The notes beneath the pieces are model-generated. The model was not told the origin of the DNA. It saw only the letters and a program-made list of their open reading frames with translations, and did not search any database. Of a stretch of DNA of 64,000 nt, positions 26,176-35,389 are shown in pieces (the stretch's first letter is position 1; each line of letters starts with the position of its first letter). The stretch covers positions 186,001-250,000 of the forward strand of contig NZ_NJIX01000005.1 in NCBI RefSeq assembly GCF_002209485.1, read 5' to 3'. Both the position numbers and the translations under genes were made by a program. Source of the stretch: Achromobacter sp. HZ34. Its GTDB lineage: Bacteria > Pseudomonadota > Gammaproteobacteria > Burkholderiales > Burkholderiaceae_B.

Positions 26176-27066
26176 GCCGGCGGCCGCCAGCGCATCGAGC
26201 AGGCGCGCCAGCTTGTCCGGATTGCGTTGCACCTGCACCGCGACGATGCGCGCGCCATCGGTTTCGTAAGACTGTGCCGACTCCAGCTGGCCTTCCATGA
26301 ACCGCAACAAAGCCAGCTGGCCGTTCAATTCCACGGTTTCCACGCGCAGCCCGGCCGGCCCCGGGCCCAGCCGGCGGTATGCCGCGAAGAACAGGTGGGC
26401 GATGCGATCGCCGCCCACCATGGGTTTGGGGAAACTGGGCACCTTGCCGCCGCCGTCGCCCACCAGGCGGGCGTCCTCGGCCAGCAAGGCGGTAAGCCCG
26501 GCCAGGTCGCCCTGCTGCATGGCGTGGGCAAAAGCGCTGACCACGCGGCTATGCGTCTCGCGGGTAACCACGTAGCGGGTGCGCCCTTCGCGCACCTGTA
26601 CCCGTGCGCGGGCCACCAGCTGGCGGCAGGCTTCTTCCGTCTTGTCGAGGATGCGCGCCACTTCGGCGTAGTCCGCCTCGAACACGTCATGCATCAGGAA
26701 CGCCGCGCGTGCTTCAGGCGCCAGGCGCTCCAGCACGTTGAGGAAGGCCACGGAAATGTCATCGGCAAAGACGTGCATTTCCTCCGGGGTTGGCGGCGCT
26801 TCGGTGAGAAGGGGCTCGGGCAGCCAGAAGCCGAAGTACTGCTCGCGCTGCTGCCTGGCCGCACGCAGCCGGTCGATGGCCAGGCGCGTGGTCACGGTGA
26901 CCAGCCAGGCCTCGGCGTTTTCCAGCGACGCCTGGTCCGCTGCGTGCCAGCGCAGCCAGGCATCCTGCACCACGTCTTCCGCCTCGGCGACGCTGCCCAG
27001 CATGCGATAGGCGATGCCGTGCAGCCGCGGGCGCGCGCGCGTGTAGATGTCGTCGTTATGGTTCAT
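26161..27066 (-). CDS. ECF41-group RNA polymerase sigma factor with fused SnoaL-like domain (SigJ-like)
   Basis: The 301-residue sigma factor has sigma2 (about 5-72, AYRMLGSVAEAEDVVQDAWL) and sigma4 (about 105-165, RAAFLMHDVFEADYAEVARIL), plus a C-terminal extension of the SnoaL-like fold. All three motifs known from ECF41 are visible: WLPEP (81-85), DGGGK (204-208) and NPDKL (282-286). In this group the extension replaces an anti-sigma factor and controls activity. It follows a TonB receptor gene on the same strand. The usual ECF41 partner gene is not adjacent; an AhpD-like gene is 2.3 kb away. Confidence 0.93.
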   Translation of the reverse strand: MNHNDDIYTRARPRLHGIAYRMLGSVAEAEDVVQDAWLRWHAADQASLENAEAWLVTVTTRLAIDRLRAARQQREQYFGFWLPEPLLTEAPPTPEEMHVFADDISVAFLNVLERLAPEARAAFLMHDVFEADYAEVARILDKTEEACRQLVARARVQVREGRTRYVVTRETHSRVVSAFAHAMQQGDLAGLTALLAEDARLVGDGGGKVPSFPKPMVGGDRIAHLFFAAYRRLGPGPAGLRVETVELNGQLALLRFMEGQLESAQSYETDGARIVAVQVQRNPDKLARLLDALAAAGKSFE

Positions 27067-27161
27067 GGTCGCCGGCTCGATATGCGCTGGCGGCAGCGCT
27101 TCCCGCCCGGGCGAATGATCGCATTGCCGGCGCCTGCTTACAAGCGGCGCCGGCTCGTCCG

Positions 27162-29393
27162 TCAGAACTTGATGCTGGCGCTCAGGCTGAAGGTACGTGG
27201 ATCGCCCGCCTTGACGTAGTCCGCCGACTGGTACAGCCAGTAGCGCTTGTTGGCCACGTTGTTGATGCCGGCACGGAAGGTGGTGTCATAGCCGGAGATG
27301 CGGGTGTCGTAGGTCGCACCGATATTGAAGATGGTGTAGTCGTCGACCTTCACGTCATTGGATGCCCCCAGCATGGCCGAGCCCGTGTACTTGGCGTCGG
27401 CGCGCAGCTTCAACCCCGGCACGCTGGGTACGGCGTAGGCGATCTGCGCGGCGGCGGTCCAACGCGGTGCGCCGGCCACCCGATTGCCGATGTAGTCCGA
27501 ACCCTTGCGGTATTCCGTGTCCAGGAGCATCAGGCTGCCGCCCAGGGTCCAGTCGCGGCCCAGGCGCCGGGAACCGGCCAGCTCCACGCCCTGGTACAGC
27601 GATTCGCCGTTCTGCACCAGTTCGTTGTTGGCATTGGTGTATTCCGCCTTCTTCTCGATGCGGAACACCGCGGCCGTGGCGGCCCAGTCTTCCTGGCCGG
27701 TCTTGATGCCCACTTCATACTGCTTGCTCTTCAGGGGATCGAGCAGCGCGCCGTAGTTCGCATAGGTGATGCCGACCGATGACCCCGGCTCCAGCGCTTC
27801 CATATAGCTGGCATAGGCCATGGTGCGCGGCGAGAACTTGTACATCAGGGCAAAGGTGGGCGCGGGCACGCCGTTCTTCTTGTAGCTGGACGATTCCTCG
27901 CCCGTCGGTGTGAATCCGCGCTGGCTGTAGTCCGTATAGCGTACGCCGGCCAGCAGCGACCACGGACCGCCCAGGTCCATGGTGTCGCTGGCGAACAGCG
28001 ACTTCTGCGTGATCTCCGCCGCGCGATACAGGTCCAGCCCGCCGTCGCTGTAATAGGCATTGGTGTTCTGGCGGAACAGGTTGCCGGTGCCCGCCGGGAA
28101 ATAGACGCCGTCCACGCTGTAGTCGTTCTTCTGCTTGGACCACGACGCGCCCAGCACCACCTGGTGATTCACCGGCCCGGTGCGCAGGCGCCCTTCCACC
28201 ATGCTTTGCCACTGGTTGTACGCATAGGCTTCGCCGTAATCCGACAGATAGTTGTCGTAGTCGCCCGCCTGGTTGCGCAGGAACAGCACCGATTCATTGC
28301 GGCGCGTGCGCGTCGAGCTGTAGCTGTAATTGCTGCTGAAGGTCCAGTCCGTATTCAAGGCGTACTTCAGGCCGGTCGAGTAGTAGCGGAACTCGTTGTC
28401 GGCGTACTGGCCCTTGGAGTTCAAGGTCTGGTCGTCATTGCGCACGGCCCGGGGCAAACGGTTGCCGCTCAGTTGTCCGGCATAGATGGTCGGTTCCTGG
28501 TTATGCACATCGCGATTCTGTACCAGGGTCTGGAAGTCCCAGGTCAGGCGGTCGGTCAGGCGCGCATCCAGCGCCAGCGACAGGGAGTTGCGGTTCAGGC
28601 GGCCATCGTTGTACGTATTGCCGTTCTCGTGGGTGGCGTTCAGGCGGTAGCCAATGGCACCGCTGTCGCCCACGCGGCCACCCAGGTCGACGTGCTGCTG
28701 CAGCAAGCCCTTGGACACATAACCGACGCTGAGACTGCGCAAGGTCTCGTCGGTGGGCTTCTTGGTGACGTAGTTGATTAGGCCGCCGGGAGAGCCGAAG
28801 CCGTACATGAAAGCCGTAGCGCCCTTGAGCAGATCGATCTGCTCGAAATGCTCATAGGGCAGCAGCGTGACGTAGCTGATGAAGGGCTTGCCATCGATGC
28901 GATACGAGTTCTGCCAGTCCAGCGGCAGCCCGCGCACGGACAGGTAGCTGGACCACGCGCCATAGGACGCGCTGTTGTCCGTCACCGAGGCGTCCAGGGC
29001 GAAGACGTCGCCCAGCTTGTTGACCTGCCGTTCGCTGAGATCCTGCGCGCTCACCACCGTGCTGGAAAACGGCGTTTCCAGCACGCTGCGCTGGCCCAGC
29101 GCGCCGCTGTTGACCGGCGCATCGACATTCACGACGCTCGTGTCGATGGCGCTGCCGGTGACGCTGACCGCGGGCAACGTGGCCTGGGTGCTGGCAGATG
29201 CTGCCGGCTGCGGCTGGCTTGAGGTCGATGACGGCTGCGCCTGGCCTGCAGCGGGGACCACGGCCTGGGCATGGGCCGCGGTGGGCGGCAGGCACGCCAG
29301 CCCGAATATGGCGGTGGCCGCCGACAGCGGACGGGACGAAAAAAAAGGCCTGTTGGCCCGGCGCTGAACGCGTGACTGGACGTGGCGTGCCAC
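27162..29393 (-). CDS. TonB-dependent siderophore receptor
   Basis: The 743-residue outer-membrane receptor has a long signal region ending near TAAHAQA, a plug domain (about 95-230, LPAVSVTGS, GALGQRSVLETPFSSTVVSA, YLSVRGLPLDWQNSYRIDGK, LKGATAFMYGFGSPGGLINY) and a beta-barrel ending in SASIKF with the expected C-terminal Phe. It starts at GTG 29393, supported by GGGAGG seven bases upstream. A Fur-like site upstream suggests iron repression. The ECF41 sigma gene follows after 95 bases. The siderophore specificity is unknown. Confidence 0.93.
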   Translation of the reverse strand: MARHVQSRVQRRANRPFFSSRPLSAATAIFGLACLPPTAAHAQAVVPAAGQAQPSSTSSQPQPAASASTQATLPAVSVTGSAIDTSVVNVDAPVNSGALGQRSVLETPFSSTVVSAQDLSERQVNKLGDVFALDASVTDNSASYGAWSSYLSVRGLPLDWQNSYRIDGKPFISYVTLLPYEHFEQIDLLKGATAFMYGFGSPGGLINYVTKKPTDETLRSLSVGYVSKGLLQQHVDLGGRVGDSGAIGYRLNATHENGNTYNDGRLNRNSLSLALDARLTDRLTWDFQTLVQNRDVHNQEPTIYAGQLSGNRLPRAVRNDDQTLNSKGQYADNEFRYYSTGLKYALNTDWTFSSNYSYSSTRTRRNESVLFLRNQAGDYDNYLSDYGEAYAYNQWQSMVEGRLRTGPVNHQVVLGASWSKQKNDYSVDGVYFPAGTGNLFRQNTNAYYSDGGLDLYRAAEITQKSLFASDTMDLGGPWSLLAGVRYTDYSQRGFTPTGEESSSYKKNGVPAPTFALMYKFSPRTMAYASYMEALEPGSSVGITYANYGALLDPLKSKQYEVGIKTGQEDWAATAAVFRIEKKAEYTNANNELVQNGESLYQGVELAGSRRLGRDWTLGGSLMLLDTEYRKGSDYIGNRVAGAPRWTAAAQIAYAVPSVPGLKLRADAKYTGSAMLGASNDVKVDDYTIFNIGATYDTRISGYDTTFRAGINNVANKRYWLYQSADYVKAGDPRTFSLSASIKF

Positions 29394-29399
29394 GGAAAA

Positions 29400-29405
29400 C
29401 CTCCC
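29400..29405 (-). promoter_or_regulatory. Ribosome-binding site fixing the GTG start of the TonB receptor
   Basis: GGGAGG on the minus strand precedes GTG 29393 by six bases. The decayed copy upstream keeps the equivalent GTG in the same sequence context. Confidence 0.65.
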
Positions 29406-29446
29406 GGAAAATCTCTGTTATTTGCGTTTGAGATTCAATCTCACTT

Positions 29447-29465
29447 GCGAATGATACTGATTTGC
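29447..29465. promoter_or_regulatory. Fur-like box upstream of the TonB receptor
   Basis: GCGAATGATACTGATTTGC matches 13 of 19 positions of the classical Fur box and lies about 55 bases upstream of the receptor start in an AT-rich stretch, which is expected for an iron-regulated siderophore receptor. Confidence 0.55.
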
Positions 29466-29662
29466 TTACTTAAAGGAAAATGAAAGAATCGTGGAGGCCC
29501 GCGAATACGATGGGCGGGGCACGTGGCCACAGCCGTGTTTTCTGGCGCCGCGCCGCGCGCGGTGCCAGGGCTGTCCAATGATTTGGAGGCATCCGTAGGC
29601 GTACGGCCGGCAGCGAACTTGGCCGTGGGCCGTGGATCGCGTAGCGAGCGTCAGGGACTGCG

Positions 29663-30009
29663 TCAGAACTTGAAATAGCTGATGAAGGGATTGCCGTCGA
29701 TGCGATAGCCGTTTTGCCAGTCGACTGGCAAACCGCGCACGGTCAGGTAGCTGCCCCAGACGCCATAGGCGGCGCTGTTGTCGGTCACGGCCGCATCCAG
29801 CGCGAACACGTCGCCCAGTTTCCTGGCCTGCCGGTCGCGCAGGTCGGTGGCGGTGACCACGGTGTTTGAGAAGGGTGTGTCCAGCACGCTGCGTTGGCCC
29901 AGGGCGCCGCTGTGCAGGCGCTGCCCGCGAGGGCGGACAGCATCGTATGAATCGCGAATAGCGGCCGGCTGGCCTGGCGCTGCGCGCATGCCCGGACGTG
30001 GCGTACCAC
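29663..30009 (-). pseudogene. Internally deleted copy of the TonB-dependent receptor
   Basis: Starting at a GTG at 30009, about 60 bases align with the signal-peptide start of the neighbouring receptor (ARHVQSRVQRRANRPFF versus VRHVRACAQRQASRPLF). A deletion of roughly 65 codons with a frame change then joins to the plug segment SGALGQRSVLDTPFSNTVV through YRIDGNPFISY, which resembles the intact receptor closely. The frame ends at once in KF-stop, within a stretch (AAGTTCTGACG) shared with the end of the intact gene, so nearly the whole barrel is missing. It is a decayed tandem duplicate or a remnant of one; reading from the GTG stops out of frame at 29785. Confidence 0.75.
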
Positions 30010-30146
30010 GGTACCCCCAAGTGTTCCCCCGGCTGCGGATGGTACCATCGCCCTCGCACTGGCAGGTGGCGTTACACGCCCGCGTTGCTCCCCAACCGTT
30101 GCCCGCAGACATTGCTCTTTCAACGTTGCCGCTCGACGTTGCGACC

Positions 30147-31550
30147 ATGACGACATCGCCCGCCCCCTCCACCTCGACCGCCGCTCCCACCACGCCCGCG
30201 CAAGCCTGGCGCGCGGTGCAAGCGTATGTCGACGCCGGCAACGGCGCGGCCGCCGGCCCCATGCTGCACGCGTTCGCCGCCATCGCACCGACCGACACCG
30301 CCACCTGCAACGAGCTCGTCGCGGCCTTCAGCCGCTGCGGCCTGAGCGCGCAGTCACTGCCTTATGCCCAGCGCGCCGTCGACCTGCATCCGCGCGACAG
30401 CGTCGCTCGCAGCAATCTGTGCGAACTGCTGCGCCGCGCCGGCCACATGGACGACGCCGTGGCGCAGGGCCGCCATGCGGTGGAACTGGATCCGGCACGC
30501 GCGGCCAACCATTACCACCTGGGCATGGCCTACGCCGAAACGCTGCGGATGAACGAGGCCATTGCCCATTTGCGCCGCGCCATCGCGCTGGAGCCGCGCT
30601 TCGCCCAGGCCCACTTCGAATTGTCCGAAGCCCTGCTGCTGACCGCCCAGTTCCCGGAGGGCTGGCAGGAATACGAGTGGCGCTACGCCATGCCCCACGT
30701 CAAGCCGCTGCTGCCGCCGGGCCGCGCGCTGCCGGTCTGGGACGGCCAACCGCTGCCGGACCGCACCCTGCTGGTCATCTGCGACCAGGGCTATGGCGAC
30801 GTCATGCAGTTCTGCCGCTACATAGAGCACTTGCTGGCGCACTGCCCCAAGCTGGTGATCGCCGCCAGTCCACCGGTGCTGCCGCTAGTGCGGCAGCAGT
30901 CGCCCCTGCCCCGCTATTTCTCCCATTGGCAGGACATGGGCCACGTCGATTGCCATATCCCGCTGACCAGCCTGCCACGCATTTTCGCCGCGGGCGCGGG
31001 GCCGATTCCGCTGCGCATCCCTTACATCCAGGCCGACGCCGCGCGCGCCGCCTGGTGGCGCGCGCGACTGGATCAGGCGGCACCGGCCGCGCCGCGCCGC
31101 CGCGTCGGCGTGGCATGGGCCGGCCGTCCCGAACACGACAACGATGCCCGCCGCTCGCTGACGCTGGCGCAATTGGCGCCGCTGGCGGCCTTGCCGGACA
31201 CCACGCTGGTCAGCCTGCAGGTGGGCCCCGCGCGGGATCAGGTGCAGCAGTACCGCGCCCGCGCGCCCCTGCTGGACGTGGGTGGCCTGCTCACCGATTA
31301 CGCCGAGACGGCCGCCGTCATGGCGGGCCTGGATCATGTGGTCTGCGTCGACACGTCGGTCGCTCATCTGGCCGGCGCCATGGGGGTGCCGGTCTCGGTG
31401 CTGCTGCCTTATGCGCCCGATTGGCGCTGGATGCTGGGACGCGCCGACAGCCCCTGGTATCCGAGCCTGCGCCTGTACCGGCAGGCGCGGCCCTGCGACT
31501 GGAGCGGCGTGGTGGAAGCAGTTGCACGGGATCTGATGCGCGGGAGTTGA
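30147..31550 (+). CDS. TPR-repeat protein with a glycosyltransferase (GT9-like) domain
   Basis: The 467-residue protein has an Ala/Thr/Pro-rich N-terminus, then TPR helices (about 45-160: YAQRAVDLHPRDSVARSNLC, AVELDPARAANHYHLGMAYA, IALEPRFAQAHFELSEALLL) and a Rossmann-type C-terminal domain. The latter has LLVICDQGYGDVMQFCRYI, RVGVAWAGRPEHDNDARRSL and CVDTSVAHLAGAMGVPV with LLPYAPDWRW, a pattern shared with ADP-heptose:LPS heptosyltransferase-like domains. Such fusions are linked to flagellin or surface-protein glycosylation, but no acceptor gene is nearby. The start at ATG 30147 follows the end of the upstream shadow frame. Confidence 0.85.
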   Translation: MTTSPAPSTSTAAPTTPAQAWRAVQAYVDAGNGAAAGPMLHAFAAIAPTDTATCNELVAAFSRCGLSAQSLPYAQRAVDLHPRDSVARSNLCELLRRAGHMDDAVAQGRHAVELDPARAANHYHLGMAYAETLRMNEAIAHLRRAIALEPRFAQAHFELSEALLLTAQFPEGWQEYEWRYAMPHVKPLLPPGRALPVWDGQPLPDRTLLVICDQGYGDVMQFCRYIEHLLAHCPKLVIAASPPVLPLVRQQSPLPRYFSHWQDMGHVDCHIPLTSLPRIFAAGAGPIPLRIPYIQADAARAAWWRARLDQAAPAAPRRRVGVAWAGRPEHDNDARRSLTLAQLAPLAALPDTTLVSLQVGPARDQVQQYRARAPLLDVGGLLTDYAETAAVMAGLDHVVCVDTSVAHLAGAMGVPVSVLLPYAPDWRWMLGRADSPWYPSLRLYRQARPCDWSGVVEAVARDLMRGS

Positions 31551-31814
31551 ACGCGCCATAGACGGAAGCCAGACCGCGGAAGGCGGACCGCGAGCGGCGG
31601 CCATGTAGGGCGGCCATGCAGGGCGGACATACCGGCGCGGCCAGCAGCGACGCGGGCCTGACGACGCCGCGCCAGTACATCAGCGGGGACGGCAGCGGGG
31701 ACCGCGGCAGGGACGAGGGGCTCATCGCGCCATGCCATCCGGAACCGGATGGCATGGTTCGGCGACGAAAGGCTTCGTGGCCTCCAGGCCGCCTCTTTTA
31801 CAGCGCACCAATAC
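31551..31814. other. Gap between the glycosyltransferase and the unknown gene
   Basis: About 260 bases contain short G-rich repeats (GGCGGACC/GGCGGCC variants, 31580-31640) but no recognisable gene. The dyad CCATCCGGAACCGGATGG (31737-31754) is a short hairpin and could end transcription of the glycosyltransferase, although no U-tract follows. Confidence 0.4.
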
Positions 31815-32828
31815 ATGACCTGGCTGAGCCCCTATCTTCCCTCGCTGCCTTCCCTGAATTCCCTGCCATCCCTGACCTCCCTGCTCGCATCGCCACGCGC
31901 GGATGCGAAACCGGCGCCTTCCCACGCTTCGACAGGGCGGGCAGACAAGCGCCGCTTTTCGTTTTCCTTTCCCTTCCAGAATGAACTGAAGCTGCTATAC
32001 ACCGCCAGGCACGCGACGCGCCGGCGCAATACGGCGCCAGCCGGGTGTCCTGGCACGCGCTCATCGCCGCGGCAAATAAGCCAGCAAGTACGGCAGCAGG
32101 GGCAAGGGCAAGCGCAAGTACGACCGGCACCACCCGCCAAGGCGCAGGACCGGATGTGGCAGTGGAAGGCCGTCGACAAGGCGCTGCCCGTCGACCGTCA
32201 CCCGCGCCTGCTGCTGCTGGCCTGGTACCTGGCGCTGTACGCGGATCTGCCGCGGGCATCGTTGAGCGAACACATGCGGGCCCACGAGACCACATCCTGT
32301 TGGCGACAGCGGGATCACGCTGCTACGGGTACGCAGGCGGCAAGCGGAGACATCTGCAAGGACACCCTGGACATGCTCCAAGCGCTGGCGCACAACGCCG
32401 GCCGCACAGTCGAGAAAAAGGTCTACACCCATGCGCCGTATGAAGATGTCATCGACGACATCAGGCGCCATACCGACGGCGGCGCGCCTTGCCTGGTGTT
32501 GGGGCAAGCCGGTGCCCTGCGCGGCTCGATCGAACCAGGCCGCCAACTGACAGGGCCTGGACCGGCAGCGGCATCGACGCCAGCACTACCGATGCCTCGC
32601 CTTGTCTACGGCATCCGCCAGGAGGGCGGCAGCCGGCACATAGAGACGCTGGATCTCGGCCGTGGCCGCTCGTACCTGGCGCAGGACACGCCCGCCTTCT
32701 GGTGTGCAACGAAAGGCCACGCCGCTGACGTTGACGATGATGCCGATGCCGATGCCGATGCAGCGGACCGCACCCTGTCATTACAGGTCTGCTTCTTTCC
32801 GCGACGGGGACGGACGCAACAGGCGTAA
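31815..32828 (+). CDS. Hypothetical protein, no recognised family
   Basis: From ATG 31815 the protein is 337 residues. It has a Ser/Pro/Leu-rich N-terminus (LPSLPSLNSLPSLTSLL), a basic Gln-rich linker, a central hydrophobic region (RLLLLAWYLALYADLP) and a soluble C-terminal half (YTHAPYEDVIDDIRRHTDGG and YGIRQEGGSRHIETLDLGRG). The C-terminus holds an Asp-Ala run made by a GATGCC repeat. Codon choice is less constrained than in neighbouring genes, and no ribosome-binding site is obvious. It may be a fast-evolving accessory or secreted protein; this is a guess. Confidence 0.45.
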   Translation: MTWLSPYLPSLPSLNSLPSLTSLLASPRADAKPAPSHASTGRADKRRFSFSFPFQNELKLLYTARHATRRRNTAPAGCPGTRSSPRQISQQVRQQGQGQAQVRPAPPAKAQDRMWQWKAVDKALPVDRHPRLLLLAWYLALYADLPRASLSEHMRAHETTSCWRQRDHAATGTQAASGDICKDTLDMLQALAHNAGRTVEKKVYTHAPYEDVIDDIRRHTDGGAPCLVLGQAGALRGSIEPGRQLTGPGPAAASTPALPMPRLVYGIRQEGGSRHIETLDLGRGRSYLAQDTPAFWCATKGHAADVDDDADADADAADRTLSLQVCFFPRRGRTQQA

Positions 32829-32918
32829 ATCCTTCATACAGCCAGCCGTCAGGCAGCGGCACAGGGTTTGCTTGATGAGCACCGACCCGCTGAGCGCGGA
32901 ATCATCGAGGAGAACGAA

Positions 32919-33080
32919 ATGATCAAGAGCCTGTTCGTAGCATCGCTGATGGCGCTGGCCCTGACGGCCTGCAACAAGTCCAACGACGGCGCACCCGCCG
33001 CAGCGGCGGGCGGCGCTACGCCGCCGGCTGGGCTATCGCAGCTGGGCGGCCATACTGGCCCCAATAGCCCCAGCAAGTAA
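32919..33080 (+). CDS. Small lipoprotein
   Basis: This 53-residue protein starts at ATG 32919 behind a strong GAGGAG. It has a short signal peptide MIKSLFVASLMALALTAC with a lipobox (LTAC, Cys18) and a tiny Ala/Gly/Pro-rich mature part (NKSNDGAPAAAAGGATPPAG). It would be lipidated and anchored in the outer membrane. The size suggests an entericidin-like or accessory lipoprotein; its role is unknown. It is below the usual gene-calling length, but the ribosome-binding site and lipobox support it. Confidence 0.7.
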   Translation: MIKSLFVASLMALALTACNKSNDGAPAAAAGGATPPAGLSQLGGHTGPNSPSK

Positions 33081-33213
33081 ACAGTACCTGATCGAGTACC
33101 CGGACTCGGGAGAGGCGACGAAGCCGGCGCACGTGCAGAACATAACTCCACCGCGCGCGCCGCAACGCAGCACCGCCGTTCGGCGCTGGCCAGGAAGGCC
33201 GGCGCCGAACGGC

Positions 33214-33300
33214 AGGGCTGTCTATAGACGGTTCCTTGCAGGACAGCCCTTTGAAGCAGCGCTGTCCCTTCAAAGCAGCGCTGTCCGCGCAGGCCAAGCT
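33214..33300. repeat. Inverted and direct repeats in a convergent gap
   Basis: AGGGCTGTC (33214-33222) and GACAGCCCT (33242-33250) form a 9-bp inverted repeat with a 19-base loop. Immediately after, AAGCAGCGCTGTCC occurs twice in tandem (about 33254-33286), followed by a further GCTGTCC. The block lies between the convergent lipoprotein and DUF4139 genes and may act in transcript termination. Confidence 0.55.
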
Positions 33301-33305
33301 GTCCC

Positions 33306-35321
33306 TTACAACTTCGCCAATTCCTCTGCGTAGGACTTGCGCAGCTTGTCCACGCCATCGCTGATCTTGTCACGTCTACCGGCCAGCGTGCCTATCGTGT
33401 TTTCCGAATCCGTCATCATCTGCAGATAACGGCGGCCCAATTCGCTGTCAGGCGGCACCGCGCCCAGGTTCTCGCGCAAGCGTCCCTGGTTGTCGTTTTG
33501 CGCCGCCAGCTTGCGGTCGATTTCCTCCAGCGACTGTTCGGCCTCGGCCACCTTGGCGCGCGCCTGCGCCAACTGCTTCAGCTTCGCCGCCAATGCCGGA
33601 TCCGCCGGCGCATTGGACCAGGCCAGCAAGGCTTGCGCATTGGCGTCGGCCAACGCATACGTCGCCGCGCCCGGCCGCTCGTCGACCACTTCCACCTTGG
33701 CGGTCGCTCCCGCCGCCACCTGCACGCGCAGGCGCTGGTGCGTTGGCGTGGTGGAATCCAGTTGCTCCGACTTGGTGGTCCAGCCCGCCAACCGCGGGTG
33801 CTCGATGATCACCGTGCGCGGCGCATCCGGTGCGCCCTTGATGGAGTAGGTGGTGACACGGCGCGCCAGGTTTTCCGAGCGCAGCATGCCCTGGCTGACC
33901 GAGATCTTCACCGTGCGCTGCTCCGGCTTCATCTCCGACGAGATCTCCACCTTGCGGTCGGCGGCGAAGCTGGCCAGGCGCTGTTCGCTCACCGGCAGCG
34001 CGGGCAGTTGCGCATCGCCGACGAAACCGGTGTCGGCGTCATACACCGTAAGAATGCCGGTCGGCAGCGACGCACCGCTGGCGTTCTTCAGCATCACCGC
34101 CGAGACCGGATAGCGGCTGCCCGATTCAGGTTGATAGACGGCCAGGCGTTCAGCCGGCACTTCGGCATCGACGAAAGGCATGGACAAGGTCTGCCCGCGC
34201 GGCAGGCTGACCGGATGCGACAGATGGAAGCTGACGCTGACCAGGTTCTCCTGCGCCACCGGCCCCTCCGCGGCACCTGCTATCGGCGCGAATCCGCCGG
34301 CGGGTTCCGCCAGCGGCGCGGGGGCCATGGCGGCAGCGGGCGCCGGGGGCGGAGCCGGGCGCGCCATCTTGGCGCGCTCCATGGAGTACGCCCTGGGCGC
34401 CGCATCTTCCGCCGCGGCTTCATCGGTACGGGGCCGGTCGGCCGCGCCTGCCACCACGGGCAGATCGGGCCGTTCGCGCCAATAACGGTCGTACAGCTTC
34501 TGCGACAGGGTCACCGGCGCGCCGGAGGTCAGGGTCAGGTCGACGTTGTTCCAGTCTTCGCCCGTGGCGTTTTCCAGCACGGCCCAGCCTTGCAGCCTGG
34601 CCTTGCCCGCCTTGTCCAGCACCAGCCGGAACGCCGGCTTCCATACCGGCGCGGCGCTGACGTATTCCAGTCCCAGCTGGCGCGCGCCGCTGCCCTTCAC
34701 GGCGATGGCGACGTTACGATAGCGTTCGGCGCCTGCCCGGCCCAGCGCCGCCACCGCGCTGGCGAAACGCTCGCGCATACCGTCGTCCAGCACTTCGACG
34801 GAAGTGTCCGCGCCCAGGCGCAGGGTATCGATGCGGCGTTCAGCCGTCAGCACCGACAGCGTGCTTTGCGGCAGGGTCGTGTCGCCCTGCTTGCCGTCCA
34901 CCGTCTGGGTACCCAGGACGGCGCCCTCGATGGTGCGACCGCCCGACGTGGCGCGCACCCGCGTACCGGGCATCTGTTTCAGCAGGTCGGGCAAGGCGCC
35001 CAGCAACCCGGCATCGAAAGGCAGTTGGGCGAAGGCTTCGTCCACCGGCGCGGGGCCGTCCAGCGTGACGGACTCCAGGGCACCCTTGGGGTCGCGCACC
35101 AGCAGGCTCTTCAGCACATCATCGATCTGCGCGGCCGGGACGCTGATGCGCACCACGCCATCGCCATCCACCTGCACCTGTCGGTGCACTTGCGCCACGC
35201 CCCCGGATGACAAGGTGATCCGATCGATGGGAGCCACGGCGGTTTGCGCCAGCAAGGGCGCGGCGGGGACCAGAAACAGAGCTATAGCCAGCGGAGACAA
35301 CGCTGCGGAGGGCATGGGCAA
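33306..35321 (-). CDS. DUF4139 domain-containing secreted protein
   Basis: The 671-residue protein has a signal peptide (LFLVPAAPLLAQ) and then a large beta-rich region of the DUF4139/mucoidy-inhibitor-A-like family: YVSAAPVWKPAFRLVLDKAG, WAVLENATGEDWNNVDLTLT and SGAPVTLSQKLYDRYW. A Pro/Ala-rich linker (about residues 300-345) and a C-terminal coiled coil (AKLKQLAQARAKVAEAEQSL to the end) follow. It probably acts in the periplasm or cell envelope. Function is not established for the family. ATG 35315 is an equally possible start two codons in. Confidence 0.85.
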   Translation of the reverse strand: MPMPSAALSPLAIALFLVPAAPLLAQTAVAPIDRITLSSGGVAQVHRQVQVDGDGVVRISVPAAQIDDVLKSLLVRDPKGALESVTLDGPAPVDEAFAQLPFDAGLLGALPDLLKQMPGTRVRATSGGRTIEGAVLGTQTVDGKQGDTTLPQSTLSVLTAERRIDTLRLGADTSVEVLDDGMRERFASAVAALGRAGAERYRNVAIAVKGSGARQLGLEYVSAAPVWKPAFRLVLDKAGKARLQGWAVLENATGEDWNNVDLTLTSGAPVTLSQKLYDRYWRERPDLPVVAGAADRPRTDEAAAEDAAPRAYSMERAKMARPAPPPAPAAAMAPAPLAEPAGGFAPIAGAAEGPVAQENLVSVSFHLSHPVSLPRGQTLSMPFVDAEVPAERLAVYQPESGSRYPVSAVMLKNASGASLPTGILTVYDADTGFVGDAQLPALPVSEQRLASFAADRKVEISSEMKPEQRTVKISVSQGMLRSENLARRVTTYSIKGAPDAPRTVIIEHPRLAGWTTKSEQLDSTTPTHQRLRVQVAAGATAKVEVVDERPGAATYALADANAQALLAWSNAPADPALAAKLKQLAQARAKVAEAEQSLEEIDRKLAAQNDNQGRLRENLGAVPPDSELGRRYLQMMTDSENTIGTLAGRRDKISDGVDKLRKSYAEELAKL

Positions 35322-35389
35322 AAGTCCTAGGTAGCGAAAATGGAGCCTGACTGTAGCGGAAATCCCCTCCTGAGCGCTGGCGTCAACGG

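Noticed and set aside
29778-30146. N-terminal extension of the TPR glycosyltransferase upstream of 30147
   Set aside because: The open frame upstream overlaps the decayed receptor on the other strand and reads as antisense low-complexity sequence; ATG 30147 begins the plausible protein.
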